From the NCBI RefSeq assembly GCF_021018805.1, contig NC_086283.1:54626312-54690311 (forward strand): a DNA stretch of 64,000 nt. The letters run 5' to 3'. The DNA comes from Prinia subflava. Taxonomy: Eukaryota; Chordata; Aves; Passeriformes; Cisticolidae. The position numbers and the translations under genes were made by a program. This document shows positions 1 to 12,975 of this stretch, piece after piece; position 1 is the stretch's first letter; the number at the start of each line of letters is the position of its first letter. The notes below the pieces were generated by a model that saw only the letters and a program-made list of their open reading frames with translations, searched no databases and had not been told where the DNA came from.

Positions 1-2270
1 AAAGAAACCTGATATAATTGTGACAGAGTGTTTTGAAACCCTTAGTGGAGTTCATCTGAAACCTCAGCATAACAAGTGGCCTCTTATCTGCGTACTATTC
101 CAGGAAGAAATGCATGGCATTTCGTCATCACAGCTGAAAGAGTAGCTGGCTCTGCACGTAGGCTAGGCGAGAACAAGAGCCCTCAGCTATAATGAGGGCA
201 TGCTGGTAGCTAATGCTTAGTCAGAGGCCATTTCCTTTAGCCTTTGCTACTGCTTGCAGGAGCTGGAATGCAGGAAAAGGCAAAAACTAAAGTGAACATA
301 TTGAAGGTCAATGTTTACCTTCTGTACCTTTTCTCAGTGTAGATTAATTGTGAAGACATGGCACACATGCATTAATGTGATGACATCCTAAACCATCCCC
401 CCTATTACAAGGACTTTATGTAGCTTTATTTAATGTGGCAGTTCATGAGCAGAATTTCTTAAAGGAGAGAGAATCATTAAAAAGCAGATGTCTCTTTTTT
501 TTTGGTCTGACATTTAAAGGCAAATTACTAAGTAGGAGTTTAATATAGATATTTCCTTGTGAACACTGATCTTGAATTTCCAAGCAGGCAAACTAACTTT
601 CTCCTTAATAAAGCTGTTGAAACACACATAACTTGTAGTAATTACTTCAAAACCAGGGATGAATCTTCATATGTGCAGGAATATGGTAAGGAACATTTCT
701 TTTTATAGGCTTTTCCTCTTCTGTACATCCTGAATATGATAATATGAGTGATGTACTGTCATTATGATTTTTAACATAGGAATCTGCATAATTTGAAAAT
801 GGAATGATTAATCAATAGAATATGAAAATTTTAAATATGAATATGTGAATATGAATGTGAATACACATTAATATGTGTAGCAATGTTCAGGCTGTAAGTC
901 TGCAAGACACTTCATTTGGGACCGTATTTTGCTTTCTTACTCTGCCTGCAGAAACATCAGCAATTATTGTGAATTTAATGAGCTATCACTATGCTGATTT
1001 AAGGATACAACTGTATGTACTGTACTACTGAACACACTGGACTGAGTCATTTTATATACATGCAGTTGCTGGTCTAAATAAGGGCTAGATTTGACTTGTT
1101 CTGTTTAACTCACTGGCTTAACTGAAAATAGTTGGCACAGATTTTTCTCAGGAAATTCAAACTTACACAAGCAAAGGAAAAACATTGCAAATGAGATGCT
1201 GCTGTGTGCAAAAATTCATCTTGGGTAAAACTTTAAACCCTAGAAATAAATCTTGTTCTCAGTTCTCACAAACAGGCTTTTCTATTCAATTCTGAAGGTT
1301 TAAAGCAGTTGTTAATCAAATACTGTACACAGTACTAAGCAGGAAAGTGTTCAGTTATTTCTGAAACACGTTATTTTGAGGCTATGTTTGAATCTTCCAT
1401 ATTTATGTGATGAGAGTTATGTCACAAAGTTAATCATTCCCAGGATGCTAGCATTCGGGGTAATGAAAAACTTCTTGTGCAAGCAGTCATTAATCAGTGA
1501 GTCTAACATTGCATAATGCTTTCTGAAGCATGTGTTATGTGATCAGAGTACAAGGCTGCATAATACAGCAAAGTGTTTATGCCATATGCTGACCTTTTCT
1601 AAAGCAGAAACGGAGCCATGTGATGTGCCGCTCCTGCCAGCTTTTGCTTATTGCCAATAATTAAGTTTGATGATATGAAGAAACACAAACTTGTATTGCT
1701 TTAGAGTTCTAAAAGGAAGAAGCTTTGAAGTTTTTGGCACTGTAAAGCACAAAGATAGCCAACTTGGCTTGGATACACTACCGTTGTCCATTATAGGCAC
1801 CGCCCATCAAAACTGGAATCAAGTGCCCTGCTCAAGTGGTTACTGGCATTTGTGTAAAGGAAAACATGTGCAACGTTACAGGACTGCTGTATTAACCAGA
1901 AGAGCATAAAGGTCACAGGAGCAAAGCAGCTAAAAGCATGCTTCGTACCTCAGATCTCAGAACATCATTATTACATTTGAAGTTCTTGTGCAATAGTGCT
2001 AGTAAGCAGCTATTACTTAATCTCCTACCAGTATTACACAAAACTATACTTGCGAAATACTTCAGATAAATATGCTGTAATTATACGAAATATAAAAACA
2101 TGTATAGGGCAAAATGTTTTTGTAACTCTAAACACACATACCTGTGGGGATGTGGTTTGAGTGAACTATTTAAAATATTGAATCAATGCTTTAAAAGCTT
2201 CTATGAATAACCTTAAAACTATGTGCTGGAAGAAGAGTGGACACATGGACATATTTTATATACTATGCAT

Positions 2271-2313
2271 ACACACACACACAAACACACACACACAAAC
2301 ACACACACACACA
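2271..2313. repeat. Interrupted (CA)n microsatellite
   Basis: This is a 43-bp CA-rich tract with regular AAAC interruptions, giving three blocks of pure AC repeats. It is intergenic. Confidence 0.95.
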
Positions 2314-4998
2314 GAGTATGATCAAAAGCTCTGTCCTGTACACAGCTACTTTGTGTCTTTTGGCAGAATCAGGCTACTGAGCTGTAATAACCAGCTTCAT
2401 AAAACTTTTTCAGCACAGCCAACTGTAGCTGCACCACTGTTGCTCCAACATCACTTCTCCTAGAACTTGCCAGTGTTTCCTTCTCTCTCACTGATGACTG
2501 CCTTTTCTACTTTGGAGAGTTGGTACAGACAGGGTTAGCCAGTATCTGTGACTATTATCACCTGTTATCAGTAACTCAGTTCCATCATGTAATCTATGAT
2601 ATGATACCAATGTCTGATATCCCTTAAGCTTAACTAAGAATCCTGAAGAGTAAAGCAGAAGAAGCACAATCACAAAACTGAGACATCTCTATACAGAGAC
2701 ATAGGTGTCCTAGTCCAAAATTTGGAGTCTCAAAACTCCTGCTGCAATTTTGCATCAGGCAGTGATGATATTTGGCAACTGCACTTAGAAAGGACTGTAT
2801 CCAAGGCCTTTTGGGATTAGTGAATTAAACCTTACACATCTAAGGAGTCTGACTCATTAAGGATCTTCATGTTTAGCAGACAGGAGTCTGTACAAAGAAG
2901 ATGCTGGGGACAAGAGGAAAGAGAGCAGGTATCCCACCCTTGTTACAGCATCTATTATAAAACCTGTGTGATACTTGTTGCATGAGGGAATTGCAAGACA
3001 GGCCTTACCTCTATAAACTATTAGGTGGATGTCATTATCTCCATATCTCAATAAATTAACTTGTAGAATAACTAATTAAAGTAGAGAAATTTCATCATGC
3101 ATAACTACAAAGAATCCAGGGAACAGGTCACTACTGTAGGAAAGTTTGGCTCAGGTCAATTAAGTGAAAGGAGAGAGCAGAAACTGAGTTGCATTGGTAT
3201 TCCATGAGTCCTTCAACTACTGAGCAGTTATACAGGTGGAAGGGCCACAGCATATCCCATCCACTTCTTCAAAAAGGGACTGATGTCAGGTAAGATTTGT
3301 AAAATCCAAAATGGAGACAGGAATTTCATTCCACCCAAAGCGGGAAAAACCCTCATGTCTATGCATTCATTTATGAACTAGTAACTTAGACAGAATCCTT
3401 CTTGTTAGGCTGTTTTTGTGGCTCCCGCCTCCTTTTCACCTGCTACACAGACACTCTAGGAATCATGTTTGGAGGTTACAATCTCTACCAGATTTTTGGG
3501 TACAGAACTCAGATGTTGTAACCAGTCAATATAGAAAGATCTACCTTTTGGCACTGCTCATGAAGATACTAGAAATGACTGTGTTGAAATTAACTGTGAC
3601 CTAAGAATGTAGTCTGAACCCACCCTACAAAACCTCTTTCATATACACTCTTCCAAGAACCACTGCTTCTTAGAACCATGCTCTCTGGCTCTCTTCTCCT
3701 TTCACCTCTACTTGGATGGAGTGGTCAAAAGATGGTAACTGCAGGACAGCAAGAACCATTCACCCTGAGGGGTCACTAGCTGGGGATAATCACATGCATT
3801 TACAAAAATACTGCAGCTTTGGAGACAACAGTCCCAGCAGTAAAGACTTATTGCACAAAAGATGGAGAGTCAGACTCTTTTCACACAAGCCTACAGATGT
3901 ATTAACGTTTATACATCATGAAAATACAACCTTCACAACTCTGTCCTCACAATTATATTTTTTAACTTTGTCCTTCTAAGCTGCATGGAAGAGACACATT
4001 TTAAAAAAAATTGTACAACTGGCATCAGAATTTTTAACATACTAAAAAGAATTGAGCCAAAGATGATATCACAGAGTCCCTTATGCTTAAGGGAAAATGT
4101 TAAATCAATTAGCAGTTGCCAGAATAAAGAAGGAACAATTTGATGTATAAGTTCCTTACAAAAATAACAAACTTTCCATGTTCTTCTGAAAGTGGTTATA
4201 TTATGCAACAAGAAAACTTCACCATATTCTCAGTTCTTTAATGTTACAAAAGCTTTATTAGCATACGCTTCAAAATTATAATCAAAGGATAGTACTCACT
4301 AGCCAGAACTTGGAAGAGTTTATAAACATAAAGGTACAGACTATGCCTTAGAGGGTTAATGTACTATTTTGAAGTCAAGGACTGCAAATAGGAGTTAGCT
4401 TTGACACAGAATGTTCACACCCTCTGTAATAAATTCTTTTAACATACTTCGTATTTCTTCCCATGTGAATGACTGTCCTTGGAAGAATTATCTACTAGAT
4501 AAAAGCTGAAGATGAAATCTAAGTCTGGACTTATTTAAAGCGGATAGACACTGATCTTATAATCTGTGACAGTGGCTGATTAATGAGCTGCTCATGATTG
4601 CTGCAGGCCTCTCCAAACTGCAGGAGCAAATGATATTATGGGACTGGGAGGAATGTGCTATCTGGATGCCACACCTTTGTTGAAACTTAAGAACTCACTT
4701 TGACTCCTACTGCATTTATTCTAGCCTTGAACTACCATATATACACGACCAGATATACAGTAACACACATGCACACCCTTGACTACTTGCCTGCTGCTTC
4801 TGCAGCAGAATTTCAGCACTACAGAACACATGGTAAGTATGCCCACTTGTAGCAGTTATGATGCGTGCCGTGTAGGGTACACTGTTTTGCTGATTGTGCT
4901 CTTGCACAAACAAATTCAAAACTTCCTGAAGCAGAATAGCTGTATCACATCCTGAGGGGCTGATTTTGTCTTGCTTCAAATTCTGGATAATTTTATTT

Positions 4999-5056
4999 GC
5001 ACACATACACGTACACGTACACGTACACGTACACGTACACGTACGTGTACACATAC
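4999..5056. repeat. (ACACGT)6 hexanucleotide repeat, alternating Pu-Py tract
   Basis: Six perfect ACACGT units occupy 5007-5042, embedded in 58 bp of uninterrupted alternating purine-pyrimidine sequence. The right end, 5035-5050, is a 16-bp perfect palindrome. Such tracts favour left-handed Z-DNA under negative supercoiling. Confidence 0.9.
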
Positions 5057-6579
5057 CCATGCATGCATATGACATGCTAGTAAACACAAACATATATTTT
5101 AAAGCATAATGAACACCTTGTGTAAACAAAGCACATCCTGCGTGACTACAGAAACTCCTATCCAACCCTGTTTCAAGGATGAAAAAGAGTATGATTTAAA
5201 TCTATAATAAAAAAGGCATACTACCTAACCTTTAGTGATAAGACATTTCGGATTACATCTTTCAAAAAATCTTTAAGGATTTTTTTTTTAACTCTACTGA
5301 CTTTGCTTATGAAATACTAGTGTTCTTAAAATGAAAACAAACCATACAAATTTTTAGAAGTGTTTCCTGCACATTTTCATGTCTGAGACTTAAAGGAAAG
5401 AAAAGACAACAGGAAAAAAAAGGCACAAATAGAAAAAAAAAATACTGTAATCCCACAAAGTAGAGAAGAGAAATTGTATTACCTTTAGCTCAAAACAATT
5501 CTTCTTTTGCTTTATCCGCTTGCCATTTTTCTTTTTCTTTTTTGGAGATAGTTCTCTTTCTAAAATTGTGCAGAAACAGAACATCTTAACCACATCAAAA
5601 TGAACTTTATCACACCCTAAGTACACAGACTCTACCAGCCTCAGTAGACAATGAAGCCCTACAGCTTTTTCAGCAGTGTCATTAGGTTCAAGAACAAGGC
5701 TAAAATTCCACAAATGAGACATGAAAGCACATCCTGTTCAATGCACACATCTCAAATGAGCAATGATTTTTTTTTAAGTATATTCTTTAAAATTGTAAAT
5801 AAATCCCCTCTCTAATCTCAGCAGACATATTTTCAGAGATTTTCTTGCATGAAAAAGGTGTAAGTAAAGACTATGCAGTGATAAATTAAGATTTCAGCTA
5901 GTCTTTTCACTTTGCATCTATGAGTTGGGTTTGGTATGTGATGTGACACTAGTGCCAAACCCCCTTACTTTATTCCCTAAGTCTTCCAACATGAGACTCC
6001 AAGTAGCATGATATTCTACTCTCTCCTGTGGCGATCTCTTCAACAAATGTGACTATGATTAAAAGCATCAAAGAGCAATGACTGAATAAAATATGAAGCA
6101 GTTGAGGATGATCCTGATATTTACTATTCTAAATGCAGCTGGTTAAAAGTTCTAGAAAAGCAGTGACATGAACCTTGATGTAGGACTATGACTAGTTTCA
6201 CAGAGACTGACAGAATTTCAAAAAAACCTGAGCACCAATGACTGCAAATGTCATAAAAGGATTCCATAGAAAACATCTTCAAAAGCTCTTAATGGTATCA
6301 TTACATAATCTTAGAATAAATAAAACACATATTTTTCATTACAGATGGTCTACTCAAAAGCACTGAACTGACTCAAGCCATGCAGACAATCATGAAAACT
6401 TTATCCAGAAATTTAGTAAAACTACTAAGAATGTGAGTTACTTCAGTAATGTTGAAAATATAAACAGTTTGGTACATTAAAAGCTAAAATTATATGTACT
6501 GTATAAAGTCACAGCCTAATTTCTGCATGAAACTGAGAATCCCTAGGCAATTCAGTAAGTTGAACTTAGAAATGTTGAG

Positions 6580-6599
6580 CAGTTATCAGCTGATAACTG
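6580..6599. repeat. 20-bp perfect palindrome
   Basis: Two 10-bp arms (CAGTTATCAG and its reverse complement) meet with no spacer, followed by a short GATAATG tandem duplication. It could be chance in a 64-kb window. No gene context is seen. Confidence 0.8.
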
Positions 6600-8439
6600 A
6601 TAATGGATAATGGATCTACTTGTGTTTATAACTTTTCAATATCCAACTCAGTGAAGTGCAGAAGAACTCACTATCCCCTTGAGCTCAGCAGGAGCAAGAG
6701 AAAAAGCTGCTTATGTCTAGGGCTCATGAGATAACCTTTCAGAAAACCAGCAGAGACCAGGGGTTCACTCATCCATGAGCTATTGTGAAGAAAAGCATGG
6801 TTTTACCAGGAACTGAAAGAGTAAAGCCCAAGTGCTTGAACAAGGATTTGCCAGATCTTACCTTTCATAAGGAAAAGTCAGCCTTTATATGAGCATTTTT
6901 GTTACAAAAAACCCTCTCATGGAAACAGAGTTCTAATACTACTATTAATTATGAGCACCACAGCCATCAAAACATGTCACTTAATAAATAGGACAGTAAG
7001 TGATTAACACATCTTTTGCTAAAATATTGTTCCTCCAGAACGACTTCAACATCACTCCAAAGTACCTTTAAAAATTCTTCTACTGATACTTACTTTGTAG
7101 TAATAGTCAAACTGTTGACTTGAAAGAAGAAACTCAATTTGCTATATTATACTATCTTCTCCTGAGAAAAGGAATGCAGAGACCATTGTGACAGAAAAAT
7201 TATTTTCTAAGATCAAAACTACTAGTTGAAGGCATGAATCTACACAGCCATATGCCAGAGTATTTAGAGTTATTAGATGTTTTTAAATAGATGTTTTTAA
7301 ACAGAAGCTAGTTAATCAGTGCTTGGTAGAAACAGAGGCAGCTCAATAACCAGACTGTATATCAAAGTTATGCAACAGAAACCCATCAGCATACACTTAA
7401 TATTTTTTCCTATTAACATAATTATTTTGTAGTCAGTAAAAAGGAAAATGACATGTTAGCATTTCAAAAACATGAGAAAATGACCCTCTGGGCTTTATTT
7501 AACTATCAAAACAAGTACCAGTACTTTATTTGCAAATTATTGTGCAAGAAATGATCAACTCAGCAAGTTTACCAGTCAACAAAGTGTGAGCTCTACCAGT
7601 TATAATCAATTTACATGTAATGATATGTCTAAATATGAATTTAAATGAGTTCTTGTCATTTCATGGTGATGAGCTGCTTTATCATCATAGATATGGACAG
7701 TGACCATAGCTAATGTTGCAGAAACAGCAAAGCATGTGCATGTTTCATGAGCCAGCGGTAACCCAGCAAGAATAAATTTGTTCTCATATAAAAAGACAGC
7801 CTCAAACTGCTAAGCCATGTTTATTTTCCAGTCAAATTAACAAAAAATACTTTCTAAGAGGTTATTTCCAGATATTTGCTGTATATGCTGCATCCACTGC
7901 AAATACACAGTATGAATCACAAGTTTTCTTACCTTGAAAATGTATGAAAAGAAAACTGAATTTCTGTGCTACAAAACAGAACACTGAGGCCACCACAAAA
8001 TAAAGAACCTTTCAACATCATCCCTGTTGTATATAAATATACATTCATAAAACTTGCAAAAGTAATATTACGGAGGATAAGATAATTCTAGGCTCTATTA
8101 CAGCACATTGGTCATATCCCCGTACAACCATCTTTAATACAATCATCAAAAAAATTAAAATAACTGGGTTATTTAGTGAATATAAAGTATCATTACAGTG
8201 CTGATCAGATGAGATGTTGGAAAAACGCAGGACAAAACCAGGTTTAACATACAAGAATGTATAATTAAAGGTTGGCCTTGAAAATGTCTTCATTTAACAC
8301 AATGAAATTAACATAATGGCAACAACTTTATCAAAAGGACACCATTAAGTGCCAAAGTGAATTTAATTTTGCTTGGGATAGAGTAAGATAAACAAAGCTT
8401 AACATTTTCTAAATTATAACCTTTTTAATTTCCCCTAGC

Positions 8440-8926
8440 TTTATTAATAATATAGATATTCCGATAGAATACTCAAATATAATTTTTACTGATATACAGA
8501 ATCATTTAAATGCATATTTGGTACAATTTCTTATTTTTGGTGTTCAGTAGTTGCTCTTGTTCTGATAAAATGATATTGCAGCTTTATGCTTAACATCACA
8601 GATACATTTTGTCTATGTAAAGAATTACAGAGCTTTTTCAATTGTGGAATGGTATGTTTAATACATGTGAAATCTTAAAAATGCTGCATGAACCAGTGAC
8701 TTTGCCAACACACAGATCAACCATCAGAAACTGTAATGAGCATGAGCTGACACACATTTCTACCTCAGCTTCGTACAAGTATGGACACATTCAAAATGTT
8801 GAAACATCTGTATGATTTGCTGTTACTTTGGTGACTGTGATATTCCAGGTGCAGATGCAAAGTGCACCTTAATGGTCCTCATAGAAGTACATTTATCCCC
8901 CTGTATTTTAAAGGCATCAGATTCTT
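8440..8926 (-). other. AUH: Probable AUH 3' UTR (end uncertain)
   Basis: This is AT-rich sequence after the AUH stop codon. Candidate polyadenylation hexamers on the minus strand are AATAAA at 8440-8445, an ATTAAA-type hexamer near 8362-8368 and the AATAAA that overlaps the stop codon at 8926-8931. I cannot decide which is used. The boundary given ends at the first clear AATAAA after the stop-overlapping one. No microRNA-like hairpin or coding potential was noticed. Confidence 0.45.
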
Positions 8927-9004
8927 TTATTCTCCCTTGTAGCGAGGAGGTCTCTTCTCCTTAAATGCAAGAAGGCCTTCAATTCTATCTTTTGTTGGGA
9001 TAGT
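8927..9004 (-). CDS. AUH: AUH exon 10 (C terminus and stop)
   Basis: This 78-nt coding part encodes 25 residues, [20 protein letters not shown] followed by RYKGE, and a TAA stop. This is the usual AUH C terminus: the [10 protein letters not shown](P/K)P motif is typical of the enoyl-CoA hydratase family, where the C-terminal helix packs over the active site or onto a neighbouring subunit. The acceptor is CTCATTGCAG. The stop codon is embedded in a perfect AATAAA hexamer (minus strand, 8931-8926). The hexamer is therefore partly coding, and it is unclear whether it is used for polyadenylation. The reading frame is intact. Confidence 0.97.
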   Translation of the reverse strand, partial: TIPTKDRIEGLLAFKEKRPPRYKGE

Positions 9005-9868
9005 CTGCAATGAGCAGAATAACAATTCATTATGGACACCAAAAACAATACCAAGAAAGATATTTTCATACAAATCCTAGGTCTTCAATGCATCTCAGAT
9101 CCATTAGAAAAATTTTAATGCAGCAGAAAGATTAAAACTATCTAGTCAGATATAGGGATGTATCAGGCACTTCAAGGGCATGACAAAAGGTTGATAATTT
9201 GGATAGGGAAGGAGTACCTTTTCTCCAAACAGATGAGTTTAAAAAATTCTCAAAGGTTTGCGATTTGTTTGTTTGTTCTGTTTATTTGCAAGGGGAGGGG
9301 AAAACAGGGTTTGGGTTTTTGGTTGGGTTCATCTTGAGTTTTTGGGAGGGAAAAGAAGCTTATTAATCTGATTACCACATCTTAAACAAGCATATAATGC
9401 CCATTCTTCTATTTCTATCATAAAAACTTGTCTCAAAGTCCAAGAACATATAATCACAAAGACATCATTCCCATGTTTCACTGGCAAAGAGGTTTGTGTC
9501 AAATTTTTATTGGCTAGCACATATGCCATTAGTGGCACATGTGAGTGAAGTCCTTAGTATTATTTCATGTTAAACCAAAACAAAGCAAAAGCAAGCAGTC
9601 CTTGGACTGGCATGGTAGTGTATGACTGGTACTGCTTCACTACCTTCACACTAACAGTACTGTTACAGATGTATTATTGTCTATACTACACCTCCTCTCT
9701 TAAACTCTTTACAAAATCAGATCAAGTAGATGGAAGTTTAAATAAAATGCCAAAAAATTTGCAGAAAAAAGTCACAGAGCAAATTCTAGTTGATTTTCTG
9801 CATGTTTCGTAACAGACATCAACAAAGCCGGTTTTCTGTATTTTTTTCATGTAATCATATTTACATAC
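9005..9868 (-). other. AUH: AUH intron 9
   Basis: This 864-bp intron runs from donor GTATGT to acceptor GCAG. The sequence is ordinary AT-rich intron with a short G/T-rich patch (about 9260-9345). No repeat, RNA gene or coding signal was recognised. Short open frames on both strands lack start context and family resemblance. Confidence 0.9.
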
Positions 9869-9916
9869 CTGAGCATAACAAGCTTCTTCAATTGCTAAAC
9901 CTGTTACTAAGTCGAC
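9869..9916 (-). CDS. AUH: AUH exon 9
   Basis: This 48-nt exon in phase 0 encodes VDLVTGLAIEEACYAQ (16 residues), the helix before the C-terminal tail in AUH. The acceptor is TTTTCCTCAG and the donor is CAG|GTATGT. It joins exon 8 (ending GME) and exon 10 (starting TIPT) without a frame change, matching the known mammalian protein order. It was found by continuity of the family sequence. Confidence 0.95.
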
Positions 9917-11638
9917 CTGAGGAAAAGAATACAGTGGTTTTTAATTTTTTTTATTTATTACATATTATTTTCTCACAGCTAAAATAAATATTATGTTTCT
10001 ATATGCCACCTACTGAAATACTTCTACAAAGTTTTTCTACACTATTTTAACACAGAAATGTTGCACTGACACGTGGTAAGAGTGGTTAGTATTTCTGTAA
10101 CAGACTCCTGATTTGGCAATACAACTAGCATGCAATACACTCAAAAAATGTCTGCTCTTTACTACAAGTCATCTGGTTAGGTAAAAACCATTAGCTACCT
10201 GCACATTTATAATAATTTAATTTACTATAGGGGAAAAGATGTACTGCATGATTATTTTTTTTCTGAAACAATGTATCTTCAAAATGTTATATAAGAACAG
10301 GCTAGCATGCCACAAAATAAACAGACTCAAGTTCAAAATAAATAAATAAAGAGACTCATGTCTGTCCTGCCTCATCACCATCTATTTTTAATACATTTAG
10401 TTTCTTTGCGAGCTGTTCAGAACAGTTGAAAAGCCTAAATTTTGGCCTCACTATTTCTCCCTCTGTCTTAAGCACCAGATGCTGCAGAATTCACTAGCTC
10501 TCCACTTGACCACTGGAAGGACTATGGCTAGGCACCACAAACAGTTTTCAAGGGGGATAAGTTATAGGATAAATTACCAAAGGAAGCCATGAAATCTGTG
10601 CCATGGCAGTTTTGTAACAACAGCTTAGATCAACCATTTGGCTTGACTGGTTTTGATACAGTAGATCTTGTCTTTGGCTTCAAGCTGAACTAGAGACAAT
10701 CATTCAGAGTCCATCTAACCCTATAATCCCTAATTCTATAAACATTATTATTTTGACCTTTCTATCCACTATATCTAGTAGCCACATAACCTTAGCTTGT
10801 AGCATTTTTGATCCTTGGGTATTGAAATAAATCTCAAATCCCACCATTACTTGCTGAGGAAACCTAACATACTCTTTGTGCAATGGCATCTGAGTTTGAT
10901 TCTCAGGACACCACTTACACATTTTACACTTTGTTGAACTCAGTGGTTGCTTTTGTGACTTTTAAGACAAAAGGACAAATCCATCTTCTTGGGTTCATGT
11001 GCTGCATGTGGTATGATTCCTTTTCCCTTGTACCAGATTGAGCTACAAAGTGTCTGGTGCATAGCCTAACTTTAAATATGAACAGACCTGCTGAACTCTC
11101 CATCAGGACATGTACACCTAAAATAAAACACATGTCCAGATGGGATTTTAAATGAGCTTTAGGGATCAGTAGTGTGGCAATGGAGTGGCAATCAGCATCA
11201 AAGATGAAATCAGGCTCCAGGTACAATTTTAACACTAACTGCTATGAACCTATTAAAAATAAATAATATGCCCTTCAGCCTTTAACTTTTTTAGTTACTA
11301 AACACTGAAAGCTTGAGAGACTTGACAGAGTACGACTTTGATTATTTTTCCCACCTGAGAATTGAAACACGGTTTGTTCATAGTAGTTTATGTTTACTTT
11401 CTACTATTAATAATTAGCAGAGTACACTACTCTTGAGGTTACTAAGCCTTGTCACAGCATCTCAGGAGTCTGAGATATAAAAAAATACATTTCACTCTTT
11501 AGAAAGTTTTGATCAAATACACCTCAAAAGACTACAAAATGAGAAAATAAAAACAGTTCTAGAAAAAGAATTTCATTACAGTACAACTGTTGCCAACCTG
11601 ACTTCTGGCCTGCTCTCATCCAAAGTACAGATCCTTAC
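9917..11638 (-). other. AUH: AUH intron 8
   Basis: This 1,722-bp intron runs from donor GTAAGG to acceptor CCTCAG. The sequence is AT-rich with small AAATAAAT patches near 10340. Two minus-strand open frames of 72 and 103 codons (about 10704-11235) show no recognisable motif and are treated as chance. No mobile element was recognised. Confidence 0.9.
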
Positions 11639-11689
11639 CTCCATTCCCTGATTGATAGCCAGTTTTGCAACTCTCATTGCTACTGGTCC
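11639..11689 (-). CDS. AUH: AUH exon 8
   Basis: This 51-nt exon in phase 0 encodes GPVAMRVAKLAINQGME (17 residues). That is the conserved segment following the FLPQ end of exon 7 in AUH-type hydratases. The acceptor is CATTTTAG and the donor is GAG|GTAAGG, a near-consensus 5' splice site. The exon is too short to stand out as an open reading frame and was found by reading the gene's continuation. No disruption is seen. Confidence 0.95.
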
Positions 11690-12579
11690 CTAAAATGAGA
11701 GAAGAAGTTTATTTATATGTCATCAAAAGCTGCAATATTTGTAACTAAATAGTCTGAACATCAATATTCTTATATTAGGACCATTCAGACTTTGGACTTT
11801 TGTTAAACTTACAGTATATAAGTCATATATCCTAGATTTTATCATTATAGTAGACATTTGCTTCTAAACTGATAGTTTGAATTTTGAAAAAAAGTAGAAG
11901 TATACTATTTTCAAAAGAACTTAATGGTTGTGTTTGGTTTATGTTTCCAAGGTGCTGTGTCCACATTTGTCAAGCTTCATCAGTTTCCTTCAAAACAAGG
12001 CTCAGAACAGCCACTTTAAGATATATAATATAGGTCTTTTCAAGGTCAGTCTTATGGCCCTACTATCGCACAATGGAGACACATGAAAATATGTAATCAT
12101 GAAATAAAATTAATTGATGCAAACTTCAAACCTACAGTATGCTATAGCAAAGCCTGCTCTGGTCAAGTGAAGACACCCTCCCATGAGTGACTGAGAACCC
12201 CACTGAGCAGAGGGATTCCCACACTCATCTCCAGTGTGCTGCAGAACTGCAAGACGTCTTTGGGAATCATCTCAGTCCTGTGCCTATCCATCAGCATCAC
12301 CTTCTGGATGTTCAGGCCTGCTGACTTAGGAAAAGCCAAATGAGGCAGTTCTAATAAGAAGATGAAACTATCAATCAACTTTCCAGAACCACTGTATGTT
12401 AGAATTTTTACTGTACTTTTAATTTTTGTCTTTCTGGCAAGGTGTTCAAGACACAAATAACCACTATTAAATGCCATACCTAAGCCATAACATTTTACAT
12501 TTCCAGTGAAACATTTTAGCTGTTACACTTGTGATCCAATAAAGTGATTCACTAATTATTTTCTTTTTCTGCCTCCTAC

Positions 12580-12975
12580 TGATGCCTTGGGAAGGCAGAT
12601 CTGGAACAGAGACTAGACAGACCTAAGAGATTAAAGTAGGTATTTATTAAAAGGCCTTGAAGGATAGACTTACAAGACCCTGACCAGGGCTACACCCAAA
12701 GTGAGCTTAAAATAGTGACAAAATGGATAACCAATCACGAGGTCTCACACTTTTGTAAGTTTTGGTCCATGTGCATATTGGGTTTAATTGTCCAATTATG
12801 ATTTAGATTATGAAGTCCTATCCTTGTTTTCTCTCTTCAGTCCACGATTGTTTATGCTTTTGGTCCTGAAAACTTGTAACACTTGTCCTTGGTCTCTATC
12901 TGGGAAAGGATTTGTTTTGTCTACCTACTCTGTAAAGAGAGCTTATTAAGACTTAATATGAAGCCCAGAACTACA
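12580..12975 (-). mobile_element. Probable solo or partial ERV LTR in intron 7
   Basis: Read on the minus strand, this stretch has the look of an avian retroviral LTR. It has a U3-like upstream part, a TATA-like ATTTTAAG (near 12702-12710), an AATAAA polyadenylation hexamer at 12643-12648, and a segment running to a CCTTCCCAAGGCATCA end that closes with CA at 12580. The part after AATAAA resembles the R/U5 of avian LTRs that I recognise by pattern. The other end is placed at a TGTAG start (12975) and is uncertain, because no convincing target-site duplication was found. No internal retroviral genes are present. Class is not assigned. Confidence 0.5.

Larger units (their letters stand above)
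1..8439. other. Intergenic region downstream of AUH
   Basis: This is AT-rich sequence with no supportable gene. It contains a CA-type microsatellite (2271-2313), an ACACGT repeat within an alternating purine-pyrimidine tract (4999-5056) and a 20-bp perfect palindrome (6580-6599). Open frames up to 149 codons are chance; the longest simply translates the ACACGT repeat. In other amniotes SYK lies on this side of AUH, but nothing of it is visible here. Confidence 0.8.

Noticed and set aside
4716..5165. 149-codon minus-strand open frame with a Thr-Cys repeat
   Set aside because: The repeat is just the ACACGT microsatellite read in frame. There is no domain and no splice context.
12163..12477. 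104-codon minus-strand open frame in AUH intron 7
   Set aside because: No recognisable motif, no good splice sites joining it to AUH, and canonical exon 7 to exon 8 joining is already complete.
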